Shown piece by piece: positions 1-6,395 of a stretch of 34,255 nucleotides of DNA. Position 1 is the first letter of the stretch, and each line of letters begins with the position of its first letter. The translations under genes were made by a program, and so were the position numbers. Below the pieces are notes generated by a model. It had not been told where the DNA came from. It made no database searches and was given only the letters and a program-made list of their open reading frames with translations. The stretch spans positions 1 to 34,255 of the forward strand of contig CAYSSS010000012.1 of assembly GCA_964433975.1 (NCBI GenBank), read 5' to 3'. This stretch comes from 2-01-FULL-45-10 sp964433975. Lineage in GTDB: Bacteria > Omnitrophota > Gorgyraeia > 2-01-FULL-45-10.

Positions 1-569
1 CCGCAGAGATCATAAAAGCCGGTGGGAAAGCAAAGCCTGAGATAATGGTGCCGGTTACCTGCGCTAAGGCGGAGCTCGATCACCAGAAGGTGATAGTGGA
101 TAAAGTGTATAAAGAGGTCCTTGCGAAGTTTGGTTTGAAGAAGTTGGACTTTATGTACGGGACGATGATAGAGATACCGCGCGCTGCGTTGACTGCAGCC
201 GAGATGGCCAAGACAGCCGAATTCTTCTCGTTCGGCACCAACGACCTCACGCAGATGGGCTTTGGTTTTAGCCGCGACGATATCGGAAGTTTCCTGCCCG
301 ATTACATCAATGCAAAGATACTGCCTGCCGACCCGTTCCAGACCATAGACCAGGACGGGATAGGTGAGCTGATAAAGATAGGCATAGACCGCGGCCGCTC
401 TGTGCGCAAAGATTTGAAAGTAGGCATATGCGGCGAGCATGGCGGAGATCCGGACAGCGTTAAGTTCTGCCACAGGGTGGGTATGAATTACGTTAGCTGT
501 TCTCCGTTCAGAGTTCCGATCGCTCGACTGGCAGCTGCCCAGGCAGCGTTGGAAGAAAAGAAGAAATAG
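1..569 (+). CDS. ppdK: pyruvate, phosphate dikinase, C-terminal part (5' end outside window)
   Basis: Interconverts pyruvate + ATP + Pi and PEP + AMP + PPi in the cytoplasm. Only the C-terminal PEP/pyruvate-binding TIM-barrel is present. The frame is open from base 3, so the ATG at 45 is internal (the codons before it give AEIIKAGGKAKPEIM, normal PPDK sequence). Diagnostic blocks are FFSFGTNDLTQMGFGFSRDD, then GICGEHGGDPDSV with the catalytic Cys that acts as general acid, then CSPFRVPIARLAAAQA at the C-terminus. The gene ends with TAG at 567-569. No terminator hairpin with a U-run follows; the next gene starts 72 bases downstream. The family is certain from the motifs, and the enzyme is normally about 880-900 aa, so roughly 700 residues lie outside the window. 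Confidence 0.97.
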   Translation, partial: AEIIKAGGKAKPEIMVPVTCAKAELDHQKVIVDKVYKEVLAKFGLKKLDFMYGTMIEIPRAALTAAEMAKTAEFFSFGTNDLTQMGFGFSRDDIGSFLPDYINAKILPADPFQTIDQDGIGELIKIGIDRGRSVRKDLKVGICGEHGGDPDSVKFCHRVGMNYVSCSPFRVPIARLAAAQAALEEKKK

Positions 570-641
570 CTGTATGCTTTAAACTGTAAACTGTGGAAAA
601 TATAGCCTATAGCTTAAGGGTTAAAACCTAAGGCTAAAATT

Positions 642-1490
642 ATGGACCCGATAAGATCGTACTTGAAGGATATAAAGAACCTGCCTCTTCTCACGGCTGA
701 AGAAGAGGTGGATCTTGCCAAGAGGATAAAGAGAGGCGATAAATTGGCCCGAGCCAAAATGATCCAGTCCAATCTCCGGCTCGTCATCAATATAGCCAAG
801 CGTTATTCCGGGTTGGGCGTATCGATACTCGATCTTATCGAGGAAGGCAATATGGGCCTCATGAAGGCTGTTGAAAAATTCAACCACAAGAGAGGCTACA
901 GGTTCTCCACCTACGCCGCATGGTGGATACGCCAGTATATATCGCGTTCCATAGCCAACCAGGGCAAGACCGTAAGGATCCCTGTATACATCACCGAGAT
1001 GATGTCGCGCTTCAAGAAGACGACAGAGCACCTTACGAGCGCGTTGAAGAGAAAACCAAGGCTTGCCGAGATATCGAAGAAGATGCGCCTTCCCATGAAG
1101 AGGGTGAAGTTGCTTCACAAGATGATGACCGGGATCTCGAGCCTCAACGCTCCAATAGGCGAAGAGGGAACGACCGAGTTCATGAACCTGATAGAGGATG
1201 AGAGCATAATATCCGCGGTGGACGGACTTTCCAACTTCCTCATGCAGGAGAGGATCAAAGGACTTCTAGAAAAGATGTCGAAACGCGAGCGCAAGATCTT
1301 GAGCCTGCGCTTTGGCTTAAAAGACGGGGTCCCGCATACATTGAGAGATACAGCCAAATATTTCGGGATAACGAGGGAGAGAGTGCGCCAGATAGAGTCG
1401 GCCGCCATGACCAAGATCCGCGAGATGATGGTCCAGCAGGAGAAGGAAGGGGCTTTTAGGTATAAGACCGGCGCGGGAGGACTTAAGTGA
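642..1490 (+). CDS. sigma-70 family RNA polymerase sigma factor (RpoD/RpoS-like, no region 1.1)
   Basis: RNA polymerase promoter-specificity subunit. Region 1.2 occupies about residues 1-33 (begins MDPIRSYLKDI). Region 2 spans about 40-110, with core-binding LRLVINIAKRY and the -10 melting/recognition block RFSTYAAWWIRQYI. Region 3 is about 115-190. Region 4 is about 215-270, with the -35 recognition helix GITRERVRQIE. At 282 aa it lacks the N-terminal region 1.1 of housekeeping RpoD and is the size of group 2 factors, so it may be an alternative primary-like sigma; several promoters in the window nevertheless look like ordinary TTGACA/TATAAT. A TAAGG lies about 8 bases before ATG 642. Its TGA overlaps the GTG of apt (GTGA, 1487-1490), suggesting translational coupling. 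I give no symbol because rpoD and a group 2 factor cannot be separated here. Confidence 0.93.
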   Translation: MDPIRSYLKDIKNLPLLTAEEEVDLAKRIKRGDKLARAKMIQSNLRLVINIAKRYSGLGVSILDLIEEGNMGLMKAVEKFNHKRGYRFSTYAAWWIRQYISRSIANQGKTVRIPVYITEMMSRFKKTTEHLTSALKRKPRLAEISKKMRLPMKRVKLLHKMMTGISSLNAPIGEEGTTEFMNLIEDESIISAVDGLSNFLMQERIKGLLEKMSKRERKILSLRFGLKDGVPHTLRDTAKYFGITRERVRQIESAAMTKIREMMVQQEKEGAFRYKTGAGGLK

Positions 1491-2011
1491 TAGACCTAAA
1501 AAAACATATCCGTGATATTCCCGATTTCCCCAAAAAGGGGATAATCTTCAAAGACATTACAACACTGCTCCAGGATGCCAAAGCATTGGCGGCTGCGGTT
1601 GACATGATAGCGGACGAATACAAAGATAAGAAGATAGATGTGATCTTGAGCGTTGAGGCCAGAGGATTTATTTTTGGAGCGGCCATCGCTTATAAGATGG
1701 GTCTGGGACTTGTGCCGGTAAGAAAAAAAGGTAAACTCCCAGCCAAGACGCACAGCGTAACTTACGATCTCGAATATGGCCAGGATACTCTCGAGATACA
1801 TCAGGATGCTTTTCCCAAGGGCGTAAGAGTATTGATCGTGGACGATCTCCTGGCTACGGGCGGAACCGTTTCAGCCGTAACGGGGCTTGTTGAGAAGATG
1901 GGTGGAGTGGTGGCGGGCATCGCTTTCGTGATAGAGCTAGTTCCTCTCAAGGGCCGCGATAAGCTTAAAGGTTATCCGATCACATCGCTCATTAAAGACG
2001 AATACTGCTAG
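1487..2011 (+). CDS. apt: adenine phosphoribosyltransferase
   Basis: Purine salvage enzyme: adenine + PRPP to AMP + PPi, cytoplasmic. It is 174 aa, the usual length for Apt. Recognisable blocks are IRDIPDFPKKGIIFKDIT at the N-terminus, EARGFIFGAAIAYK in the middle (Apt signature), VPVRKKGKLP, and the PRPP-binding loop VLIVDDLLATGGTVSA. The GTG start at 1487 is supported by a GGGAGG ribosome site at 1475-1480 and by the four-base overlap with the sigma factor stop codon. The following gene is on the opposite strand (tRNA), so apt ends this transcription unit. Confidence 0.96.
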   Translation: MIDLKKHIRDIPDFPKKGIIFKDITTLLQDAKALAAAVDMIADEYKDKKIDVILSVEARGFIFGAAIAYKMGLGLVPVRKKGKLPAKTHSVTYDLEYGQDTLEIHQDAFPKGVRVLIVDDLLATGGTVSAVTGLVEKMGGVVAGIAFVIELVPLKGRDKLKGYPITSLIKDEYC

Positions 2012-2016
2012 AAGAG

Positions 2017-2093
2017 TGGCGCCCCCGGCCTGAGTCGAACAGGCGACACCAGGTTTAGGAAACCTGTGCTCTATCCATCTGAGCTACGGGGGC
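2017..2093 (-). tRNA. tRNA-Arg (anticodon CCT)
   Basis: Read on the minus strand the sequence folds as a complete cloverleaf with encoded CCA. The acceptor stem GCCCCCG pairs with CGGGGGC, followed by discriminator G and CCA (2017-2019). The D arm is GCTC/GAGC. The anticodon stem CAGGT/ACCTG closes the loop TTCCTAA, giving anticodon CCT (Arg, AGG codons). The T arm is GCCTG-TTCGACT-CAGGC. It lies convergent to apt, only 5 bases beyond its stop codon. It has no promoter directly in front; the nearest one (2214-2243) lies behind the truncated copy at 2164-2198, so both are probably on one precursor transcript. Confidence 0.95.
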
Positions 2094-2163
2094 ACTCAAT
2101 TTTGTCAAACGCCTCGAAGCTTACCGGCACAGGTCCGCGTCTCGGTATAACAATCGTACAAGC

Positions 2164-2198
2164 GAAACCTGTGCTCTATCCAGCTGAGCTACGGGGGC
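2164..2198 (-). pseudogene. truncated 5' half of tRNA-Arg(CCT)
   Basis: These 35 bases match the 5' half of the neighbouring complete tRNA gene (2059-2093), with a single mismatch in the D loop. The match runs from the acceptor GCCCCCG to the first bases of the anticodon loop and then stops. No matching 3' half follows within the 70 bases to the intact gene. It directly follows a good minus-strand promoter, so it sits where a normal tRNA gene would be expected. The transcript could form a 10-bp helix (with wobbles) between GCACAGGTTT of the half tRNA and GGACCTGTGC about 25 nt later, instead of a tRNA anticodon stem. It could be a decayed tandem duplicate, an attachment-site scar, or a processing leader. 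Confidence 0.8.
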
Positions 2199-2213
2199 GA
2201 TAAACGGAAGACG

Positions 2214-2243
2214 ATTATAGCAACTTCTAGCACCTCTTGTAAA
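2214..2243 (-). promoter_or_regulatory. sigma-70 promoter of the tRNA-Arg locus
   Basis: On the minus strand a -35 TTTACA (2238-2243) and a perfect -10 TATAAT (2214-2219) are separated by 18 bases. The predicted transcription start is near 2207, about 9 bases before the acceptor stem of the truncated tRNA copy. Nothing else on that strand lies before the intact tRNA gene. Confidence 0.75.
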
Positions 2244-2264
2244 GCACGATCTTCGATTAAACCC

Positions 2265-2516
2265 AACCCTTAGGCGGGAACTTACGGGGTTGTTGCCGAA
2301 GCGGCGTCAAAAATTTTGATACATTATGGCAATCTAGAAAGGCCGAACAAACTGCTCAAGCTATAAATAGTTTGCAGGTTGGGCGGCCATCAAAATTTTT
2401 CCGAATAAATTGGTATGCCTAATCCAATTTATGTCCGCGAAGGCAACGCCCCGTAAGGTCCACGCCTGCTGGCATATAGGCGGAAGGCGGCCACCGGGTA
2501 TTCCGCTCAAGGGGTT
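2265..2516. repeat. multi-branched inverted-repeat element / candidate structured RNA
   Basis: This 370-base stretch between the tRNA promoter and the PHP gene holds no convincing ORF but nested complementary arms. CTTACGGGG (2281-2289) pairs with CCCCGTAAG (2449-2457), continued by GTTGCC (2292-2297) with GGCAAC (2442-2447). A 12-bp perfect pair AAAAATTTTGAT (2309-2320) faces ATCAAAATTTTT (2389-2400). GGCCG (2341-2345) pairs with CGGCC (2384-2388), and inside it AAACT with AGTTT. A side hairpin pairs ATAAATTGG (2405-2413) with CCAATTTAT (2424-2432). AACCCTT (2265-2271) can close the whole with AAGGGGTT (2509-2516). The element could be a non-coding RNA on either strand or a MITE-like palindromic insertion. 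I do not recognise a known RNA family (not tmRNA, RNase P RNA or SRP RNA by their conserved cores). Confidence 0.5.
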
Positions 2517-2529
2517 AGTCAGATTTTAT

Positions 2530-2558
2530 TTGACCCACAGGATGCTTGATGGTAACAT
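2530..2558 (+). promoter_or_regulatory. probable promoter of the PHP gene
   Basis: TTGACC (2530-2535) and TAACAT (2553-2558) are 17 bases apart. The implied start is about 2565, only a few bases before the ATG at 2568, so the mRNA would have almost no leader. This fits the absence of a ribosome-binding site there. Confidence 0.5.
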
Positions 2559-2567
2559 TATTTGCAT

Positions 2568-3224
2568 ATGATCGACTTACATACGCACACATTACTTTCG
2601 GATGGCGAATTGCTGCCGAGCGAGCTCGTGAGACGCGCTCAAGTTAAAGGCTACACGGCCATTGCGCTCACCGATCATGTTGACTCATCGAATATCGATT
2701 TCGTCCTGCCGCGGATCGTGAAGGTATCGAAGGTCTTAAATAAGGACTGGGATATATTCGTGATCCCCGGAGTAGAGGTTACGCACGCGCCACTTAAAGA
2801 GATACCGATACTAGTCAAGTATGCCCGTGACAATGGCGCTAAGATAGTGGTGGTCCATGGCGAAACCATCGCAGAACCGGTTATACCGGGAACTAACAGA
2901 TGCGCCATAGAGGCCGGCTGCGATATCCTGGCTCATCCAGGGAAGATAACAGACGACGATGCGAAACTGGCCGCGAAGCAGGGAGCATATCTCGAGATCA
3001 CCACGCGCCTGGGCCATGCCCCTACAAACAGCCATGTCATAAGCCTCGCCAGTAAGTTTGACGCTAAGATGGTGTTGGACAACGATTCACATTCTCCAAA
3101 TGACCTTATTTCATCCGTAGCGGCGAGGGAATTCTTAACGGAGCTTGGATTAACTGCGGACGAAATAAGTCAGATATACCGCAATTCAGAAGATATCGTA
3201 ACGCGAATAAAGACAGACAGTTAG
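2568..3224 (+). CDS. PHP-domain phosphoesterase (histidinol-phosphatase-like)
   Basis: Metal-dependent phosphoesterase of the PHP superfamily, 218 aa, probably cytoplasmic. Metal-ligand motifs appear in the expected order: DLHTHT at the N-terminus, LTDH, GVEVTH, VVHGET, LAHPGKI, and LDNDSHSPNDL near the C-terminus. The substrate cannot be read from the sequence; PHP proteins of this size include histidinol-phosphatase-like enzymes and nucleases of short oligonucleotides. I start at ATG 2568 because MIDLHTHT is the canonical family start; the TTG at 2562 would add two residues and lies at the predicted transcription start. It is a single gene, with no ribosome site visible, and is followed by the porin unit with its own promoter. 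Confidence 0.85.
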   Translation: MIDLHTHTLLSDGELLPSELVRRAQVKGYTAIALTDHVDSSNIDFVLPRIVKVSKVLNKDWDIFVIPGVEVTHAPLKEIPILVKYARDNGAKIVVVHGETIAEPVIPGTNRCAIEAGCDILAHPGKITDDDAKLAAKQGAYLEITTRLGHAPTNSHVISLASKFDAKMVLDNDSHSPNDLISSVAAREFLTELGLTADEISQIYRNSEDIVTRIKTDS

Positions 3225-3245
3225 AAATAAAAAAGTCAATAGCCC

Positions 3246-3273
3246 TTGACAAAAGTTAGCTTTATGGTATACT
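3246..3273 (+). promoter_or_regulatory. sigma-70 promoter of the porin gene
   Basis: A perfect -35 TTGACA (3246-3251) and a -10 TATACT (3268-3273) are spaced by 16 bases. The start would be near 3280, leaving an mRNA leader of about 200 nt before the porin ATG at 3477. Confidence 0.8.
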
Positions 3274-3298
3274 TTTGTCGTAGTAAGGAGTGTGTGTA

Positions 3299-3430
3299 AT
3301 GGTGTCGACGGGTAGCTTAAATCTTGGCAAAGAAGGGGGGATGAAATAGACGAGCCCAAGGTTACCGCATCGTGGCGCCATTGATAAAAGCAGGTCATGA
3401 TATATACGGCGAGTGAAAATCTCGCATTTT
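3299..3430 (+). promoter_or_regulatory. structured porin leader with a 16-codon ORF and attenuator-like hairpin
   Basis: The leader opens with AAGGAG (3284-3289) nine bases before an ATG at 3299 that encodes a 16-residue peptide, MVSTGSLNLGKEGGMK, ending with TAG at 3347-3349. Within and beyond it AATCTTGG (about 3320-3327) can pair with CCAAGGTT (about 3355-3362), flanked by GGT/ACC and AATGG/CCATT pairs. Further on GCGAG (3409-3413) pairs with CTCGC (3421-3425) and is followed by ATTTT, like a weak terminator. The true porin ribosome site AAGGAGG follows at about 3467. Together this looks like a leader-peptide or small-molecule attenuator. I could not match it to a known riboswitch class. 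Confidence 0.45.
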
Positions 3431-3476
3431 GGATATACGATACATAAATAGATAACGAAACACTTAAGGAGGCAGA

Positions 3477-5102
3477 ATGAAATTTTTAAGAGTTTTGAGC
3501 GTAGTAGCATTGGTCGCTCTTATAGCGACGGGCGCCTATGCCGAGACCCAGAACGTAAAAGTAAGCGGAGATCTCGCCATAAGAGGTTTCTGGAGAGATA
3601 ACTATGGCGCGGGCAACAGTTTTGCGTCGCAAAATGAGCAATCGGCCGCATACTTGTATCCCAATGGCGCCGCCGTACCAGCAGACGAAAGAATTGGCAT
3701 AGACAGGCCCAATTCTCAATGGTTCATGTCAACCACTGAATTGCAGATAGATGCCGATCTCACAGATAACGTATCCACCTGCATCAGGTTGCTGAATCAG
3801 AGGGATTGGAATGTTGCCAGATCTACTGAATATACCCAAACCGCTCATGGACAGATGAGCACGATCGGTTCAGGTGGTTTCGGTCACAGTCCGTCATATG
3901 TTGAGAATCCCAATGAGTTTGCGGTAGATCTAGAGTTAGCTTATTTAACTCTAAAGAACTTCATCTACTCGCCGCTCACAGTCAGCATCGGTCGTCAGAA
4001 CCTATGGTTTGGTAAAGGTTTCATTGTTGGCGCAAATCAGCGTGTCAATTATGCGTCCAATTATGGAAATATGGCTTTTGGCGGGTTGGTTAATCCGTAT
4101 GCATCAGTAGGTCCGATAAGTGCGCCTGAATACACCGCGTTAAACGCGTTTGATTCAGTGAAGGCGGTATTGGATTTCGATCCGTGGACATTGACCGGTA
4201 TCTACTCCAAGATATGGGGCAATTCGATACAGGCCGATGATGGCGTTGACCTTTGGGGCGCGAACGTTGGTTACAAGTTCGATGCTTACAAGGGGGAAGC
4301 GGAAGGTTATTGGTTCTACAAGAGAGATATGCAGGTTAAAGCATATAATTGGGATAGGTCCGTCGGCGCTAATGATGTTAACACTATCGGTTTAAGGGGA
4401 AGCTTTGATCCGATAGACATTGTCACGTTGTATGGAGAATTCGCAGGCCAGTTCGGAAGCTACGTAGCGAATCCGATGCAGGGCAACAACAGAGGCAGGG
4501 TAGCAGGCGCCCTCGATGTCGGCGGTGAATTCAGGTACTTCACGGATAAGTGGGCATGGAAGCCAAAGATGGGCGTTGAGTTTATTTGGTATTCCGGCAA
4601 CAATCCCGAAGACGAAGGGGGACACTCGAGCGGCCAGTATCACGGGTGGGATCCGATGTTCAGAGGAAAGTCTGACTCGTTGATCCGTGAGTTTATCGGA
4701 AGATACTACTATTCCGCAGCGTATCCTTTCGATCCAACTCGCTATTACAATAGCCCAGATGCATCATTCCAGAACCAGATGCAGCTCATATTTAGCGGTA
4801 GCTTACAGCCGATGGATAGCTTAAAGCTGACTGGTAATTTGAACATGTTCTGGAACCAGTATGCGTATCTTGCCAGCTTAGGGAAGTCCAAAGGATATGT
4901 CGGAACAGAAGTTGATCTTGGCGCGACTTGGGACTATACGGAAGACGTGAGTTTCAATCTCGTCATGGGTTTCTTTGCTCCGGGCGGGGTATATAATATC
5001 AGTGACAATGGCGCTTTTGCTGCCACGCATCCAGCCGTTAACACGAGTACGTCCAGGAAAGTTGCGACTGATGTTGTTGCGTCAGTAAAGGTTAGCTTCT
5101 AA
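3477..5102 (+). CDS. outer-membrane beta-barrel porin, alginate-export-like
   Basis: A 541-aa secreted protein. It has a clear Sec signal peptide (residues 1-22, cut after GAYA), then alternating amphipathic strands rich in Tyr, Trp, Gly and Asn. The end is VASVKVSF, with the terminal Phe recognised by the BAM machinery. The block ELAYLTLKNF followed by SPLTVSIGRQNLWFGKGFIV resembles the alginate export (AlgE/DUF1302-like) porin family, so it probably forms an outer-membrane channel for anionic or sugar solutes; the substrate is unknown. The start at 3477 has AAGGAGG just upstream. It is a single-gene unit with its own promoter, a ~200-nt leader and a strong terminator, typical of an abundant regulated surface protein. 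Confidence 0.82.
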   Translation: MKFLRVLSVVALVALIATGAYAETQNVKVSGDLAIRGFWRDNYGAGNSFASQNEQSAAYLYPNGAAVPADERIGIDRPNSQWFMSTTELQIDADLTDNVSTCIRLLNQRDWNVARSTEYTQTAHGQMSTIGSGGFGHSPSYVENPNEFAVDLELAYLTLKNFIYSPLTVSIGRQNLWFGKGFIVGANQRVNYASNYGNMAFGGLVNPYASVGPISAPEYTALNAFDSVKAVLDFDPWTLTGIYSKIWGNSIQADDGVDLWGANVGYKFDAYKGEAEGYWFYKRDMQVKAYNWDRSVGANDVNTIGLRGSFDPIDIVTLYGEFAGQFGSYVANPMQGNNRGRVAGALDVGGEFRYFTDKWAWKPKMGVEFIWYSGNNPEDEGGHSSGQYHGWDPMFRGKSDSLIREFIGRYYYSAAYPFDPTRYYNSPDASFQNQMQLIFSGSLQPMDSLKLTGNLNMFWNQYAYLASLGKSKGYVGTEVDLGATWDYTEDVSFNLVMGFFAPGGVYNISDNGAFAATHPAVNTSTSRKVATDVVASVKVSF

Positions 5103-5104
5103 GG

Positions 5105-5129
5105 TAATCTGATTAATCTAATCAGATTA
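5105..5129. repeat. two copies of palindrome TAATCNGATTA
   Basis: TAATCTGATTA (5105-5115) and TAATCAGATTA (5119-5129) lie directly after the porin stop codon. The same 11-base palindrome recurs at 11778-11788 and 15735-15745, each time at the 3' end of a gene. The overlap of the two copies makes a longer perfect inverted repeat, AATCTAATC-A-GATTAGATT. Confidence 0.6.
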
Positions 5130-5137
5130 GATTAATG

Positions 5138-5172
5138 AAAGTAGGGCGGGTTAAAACCCGCCCTACTTTTTT
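5138..5172 (+). terminator. Rho-independent terminator of the porin gene
   Basis: A perfect 15-bp stem, AAAGTAGGGCGGGTT with its complement, has a two-base loop and is followed by a run of T (5167-5172). It lies 35 bases after the porin stop codon. Confidence 0.93.
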
Positions 5173-5220
5173 ATGTGGCTTTGCGGGCAGTGATTTGATA
5201 GAATATCTTATAATCTCAAT

Positions 5221-5943
5221 ATGAAGAAACGCTTATCATCGATACTTATAACTGTAGTCGTCGCGATAGTAACAGCCACCATCTTGGCCCGTTATGACGT
5301 CTTTCACGTCCGCGCACCTGGAGCCTTGCAGAAGTCCGAGACCGTCAAAGACTTCCCGTTCTCTGAAGAGAACGCGCTTAAAGAATGGGAGGAGAAGATC
5401 TTTAAAGGCAAGGTTGTATATAGGGTAGAGAAGGGGGAGGCACTATCTTATGTAAGGGCGACGAGCGATAAGACAGCTTCGGCCTTATACTATAAACTCA
5501 AGCTTGACGCGAAGAAGAAAGAGCCCGTGATAAGCTGGAAATGGAATGTGGGTAAGTTTCCGGAGAAGAAGATAGCGGAGAGTCTCGAGACCGAGAATGA
5601 AGACGATTTCGCCGCAAGGGTTTACGTGATATTCCCGGCTGCCTTCTTCACTAATTCAAAGGTGCTGGAATACATATGGAGCGAAACTCTGCCCGACGGT
5701 ATGATAGGCACCAGCCCTTATTCAAAGAATATAAAACTCATAGTTGCAAGGAGCGGGCCTAATCAAGATAAGAAGTGGTTCCAGGAAGAACGCGATATAG
5801 CTGCCGATTATCAGAAAGCTTTTGGTAGAAGCCCCGAGTACAATATTGGCGCGGTTGCTTTCATGACAAATACGGAACATACTAAGACTAGTGCCGACGC
5901 CATGTATGACGAGATCAAACTCGGATATAAGGAGACAAAATAA
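5221..5943 (+). CDS. DUF3047 family envelope protein
   Basis: 240 aa with an N-terminal signal anchor (about residues 5-23, SILITVVVAIVTATILA), the rest predicted outside the cytoplasm. The family is shown by VISWKWNVGKFPEKK, ENEDDFAARVYVIFPA, LEYIWSETLPDG, the DYQKAFGRSPEYNIGAVAFM stretch and the C-terminal DAMYDEIKLG. The function of DUF3047 is not established. The gene has no ribosome site: a -10 TATAAT at 5209-5214 ends six bases before the ATG, so transcription would begin at the start codon (leaderless). It opens a three-gene unit with a HAMP membrane protein (TAATG overlap) and LpxA (ATGA overlap), pointing to an envelope role. Identification of the family is firm, the role is inference. 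Confidence 0.85.
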   Translation: MKKRLSSILITVVVAIVTATILARYDVFHVRAPGALQKSETVKDFPFSEENALKEWEEKIFKGKVVYRVEKGEALSYVRATSDKTASALYYKLKLDAKKKEPVISWKWNVGKFPEKKIAESLETENEDDFAARVYVIFPAAFFTNSKVLEYIWSETLPDGMIGTSPYSKNIKLIVARSGPNQDKKWFQEERDIAADYQKAFGRSPEYNIGAVAFMTNTEHTKTSADAMYDEIKLGYKETK

Positions 5944-6395
5944 TGCCACTAAATCCTTTAAGTTTACTCTTTCGCAGGAAGAAGATATTAGCGAACAGGC
6001 AAGTTCAATTGAAGTATCTGATGCTGCTGATCGTCTCTATGGCTATCCCGCTACTCTTTGCGATCGGCTGCCTCTACTATCTTATATTCACCGTAATGGC
6101 CGAGCAGCTTGGCATCCCTGAGTCTATAGCGTATAACCTCTTTCCGGTGGTGAAGAAGATAAACGCTTTTCTTGCCATAGGGCTGCCGCCTTTATTCCTT
6201 CTCTTGATATGGTGGGGAACGGTTCTTTCCCACAGGATAGCCGGCCCTCTCCAGAGGATAGAGAAGGAACTCAACAAGATCACGCACAGCCATGATTTTT
6301 CGCACAGGATACATTTGAGAAAGTCTGACGATGTAAAGCCGATAGCGGATGCGGTAAACAGATTACTCGATTCACTTCACAGGAAGGGCAGATGA
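5943..6395 (+). CDS. two-TM membrane protein with C-terminal HAMP domain
   Basis: 150 aa. A basic N-terminus precedes TM1 (about 27-49, LMLLIVSMAIPLLFAIGCLY). A short extracytoplasmic loop of about 25 residues follows, then TM2 (about 74-92, FLAIGLPPLFLLLIWWG) and a HAMP linker (about 95-147, HRIAGPLQRIEKELNKIT and DDVKPIADAVNRLLDSL). No kinase, GGDEF or methyl-accepting output domain follows, so it is a HAMP protein without its own effector. It may relay a signal to, or scaffold, another membrane protein. Start codon A overlaps the preceding TAA; its TGA overlaps the lpxA ATG. Fully co-translated with DUF3047 and LpxA. Confidence 0.8.
   Translation: MPLNPLSLLFRRKKILANRQVQLKYLMLLIVSMAIPLLFAIGCLYYLIFTVMAEQLGIPESIAYNLFPVVKKINAFLAIGLPPLFLLLIWWGTVLSHRIAGPLQRIEKELNKITHSHDFSHRIHLRKSDDVKPIADAVNRLLDSLHRKGR

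Noticed and set aside
45..47. ATG at 45 as the start of the first gene
   Set aside because: The frame is open to the window edge and the codons before it encode normal PPDK sequence, so it is an internal Met.
2164..2198. Second functional tRNA-Arg or an intron-bearing tRNA
   Set aside because: No matching 3' half, T arm or acceptor strand follows; the distance is too short for a group I intron.
2562..2564. TTG start for the PHP gene
   Set aside because: It adds only two residues and sits at the predicted transcription start; ATG 2568 gives the canonical MIDLHTHT.
3299..3400. Cyclic-di-GMP-I (GEMM) riboswitch in the porin leader
   Set aside because: GGCAAAG and GGTTACCG look similar to parts of that class, but the order and the conserved core do not match.
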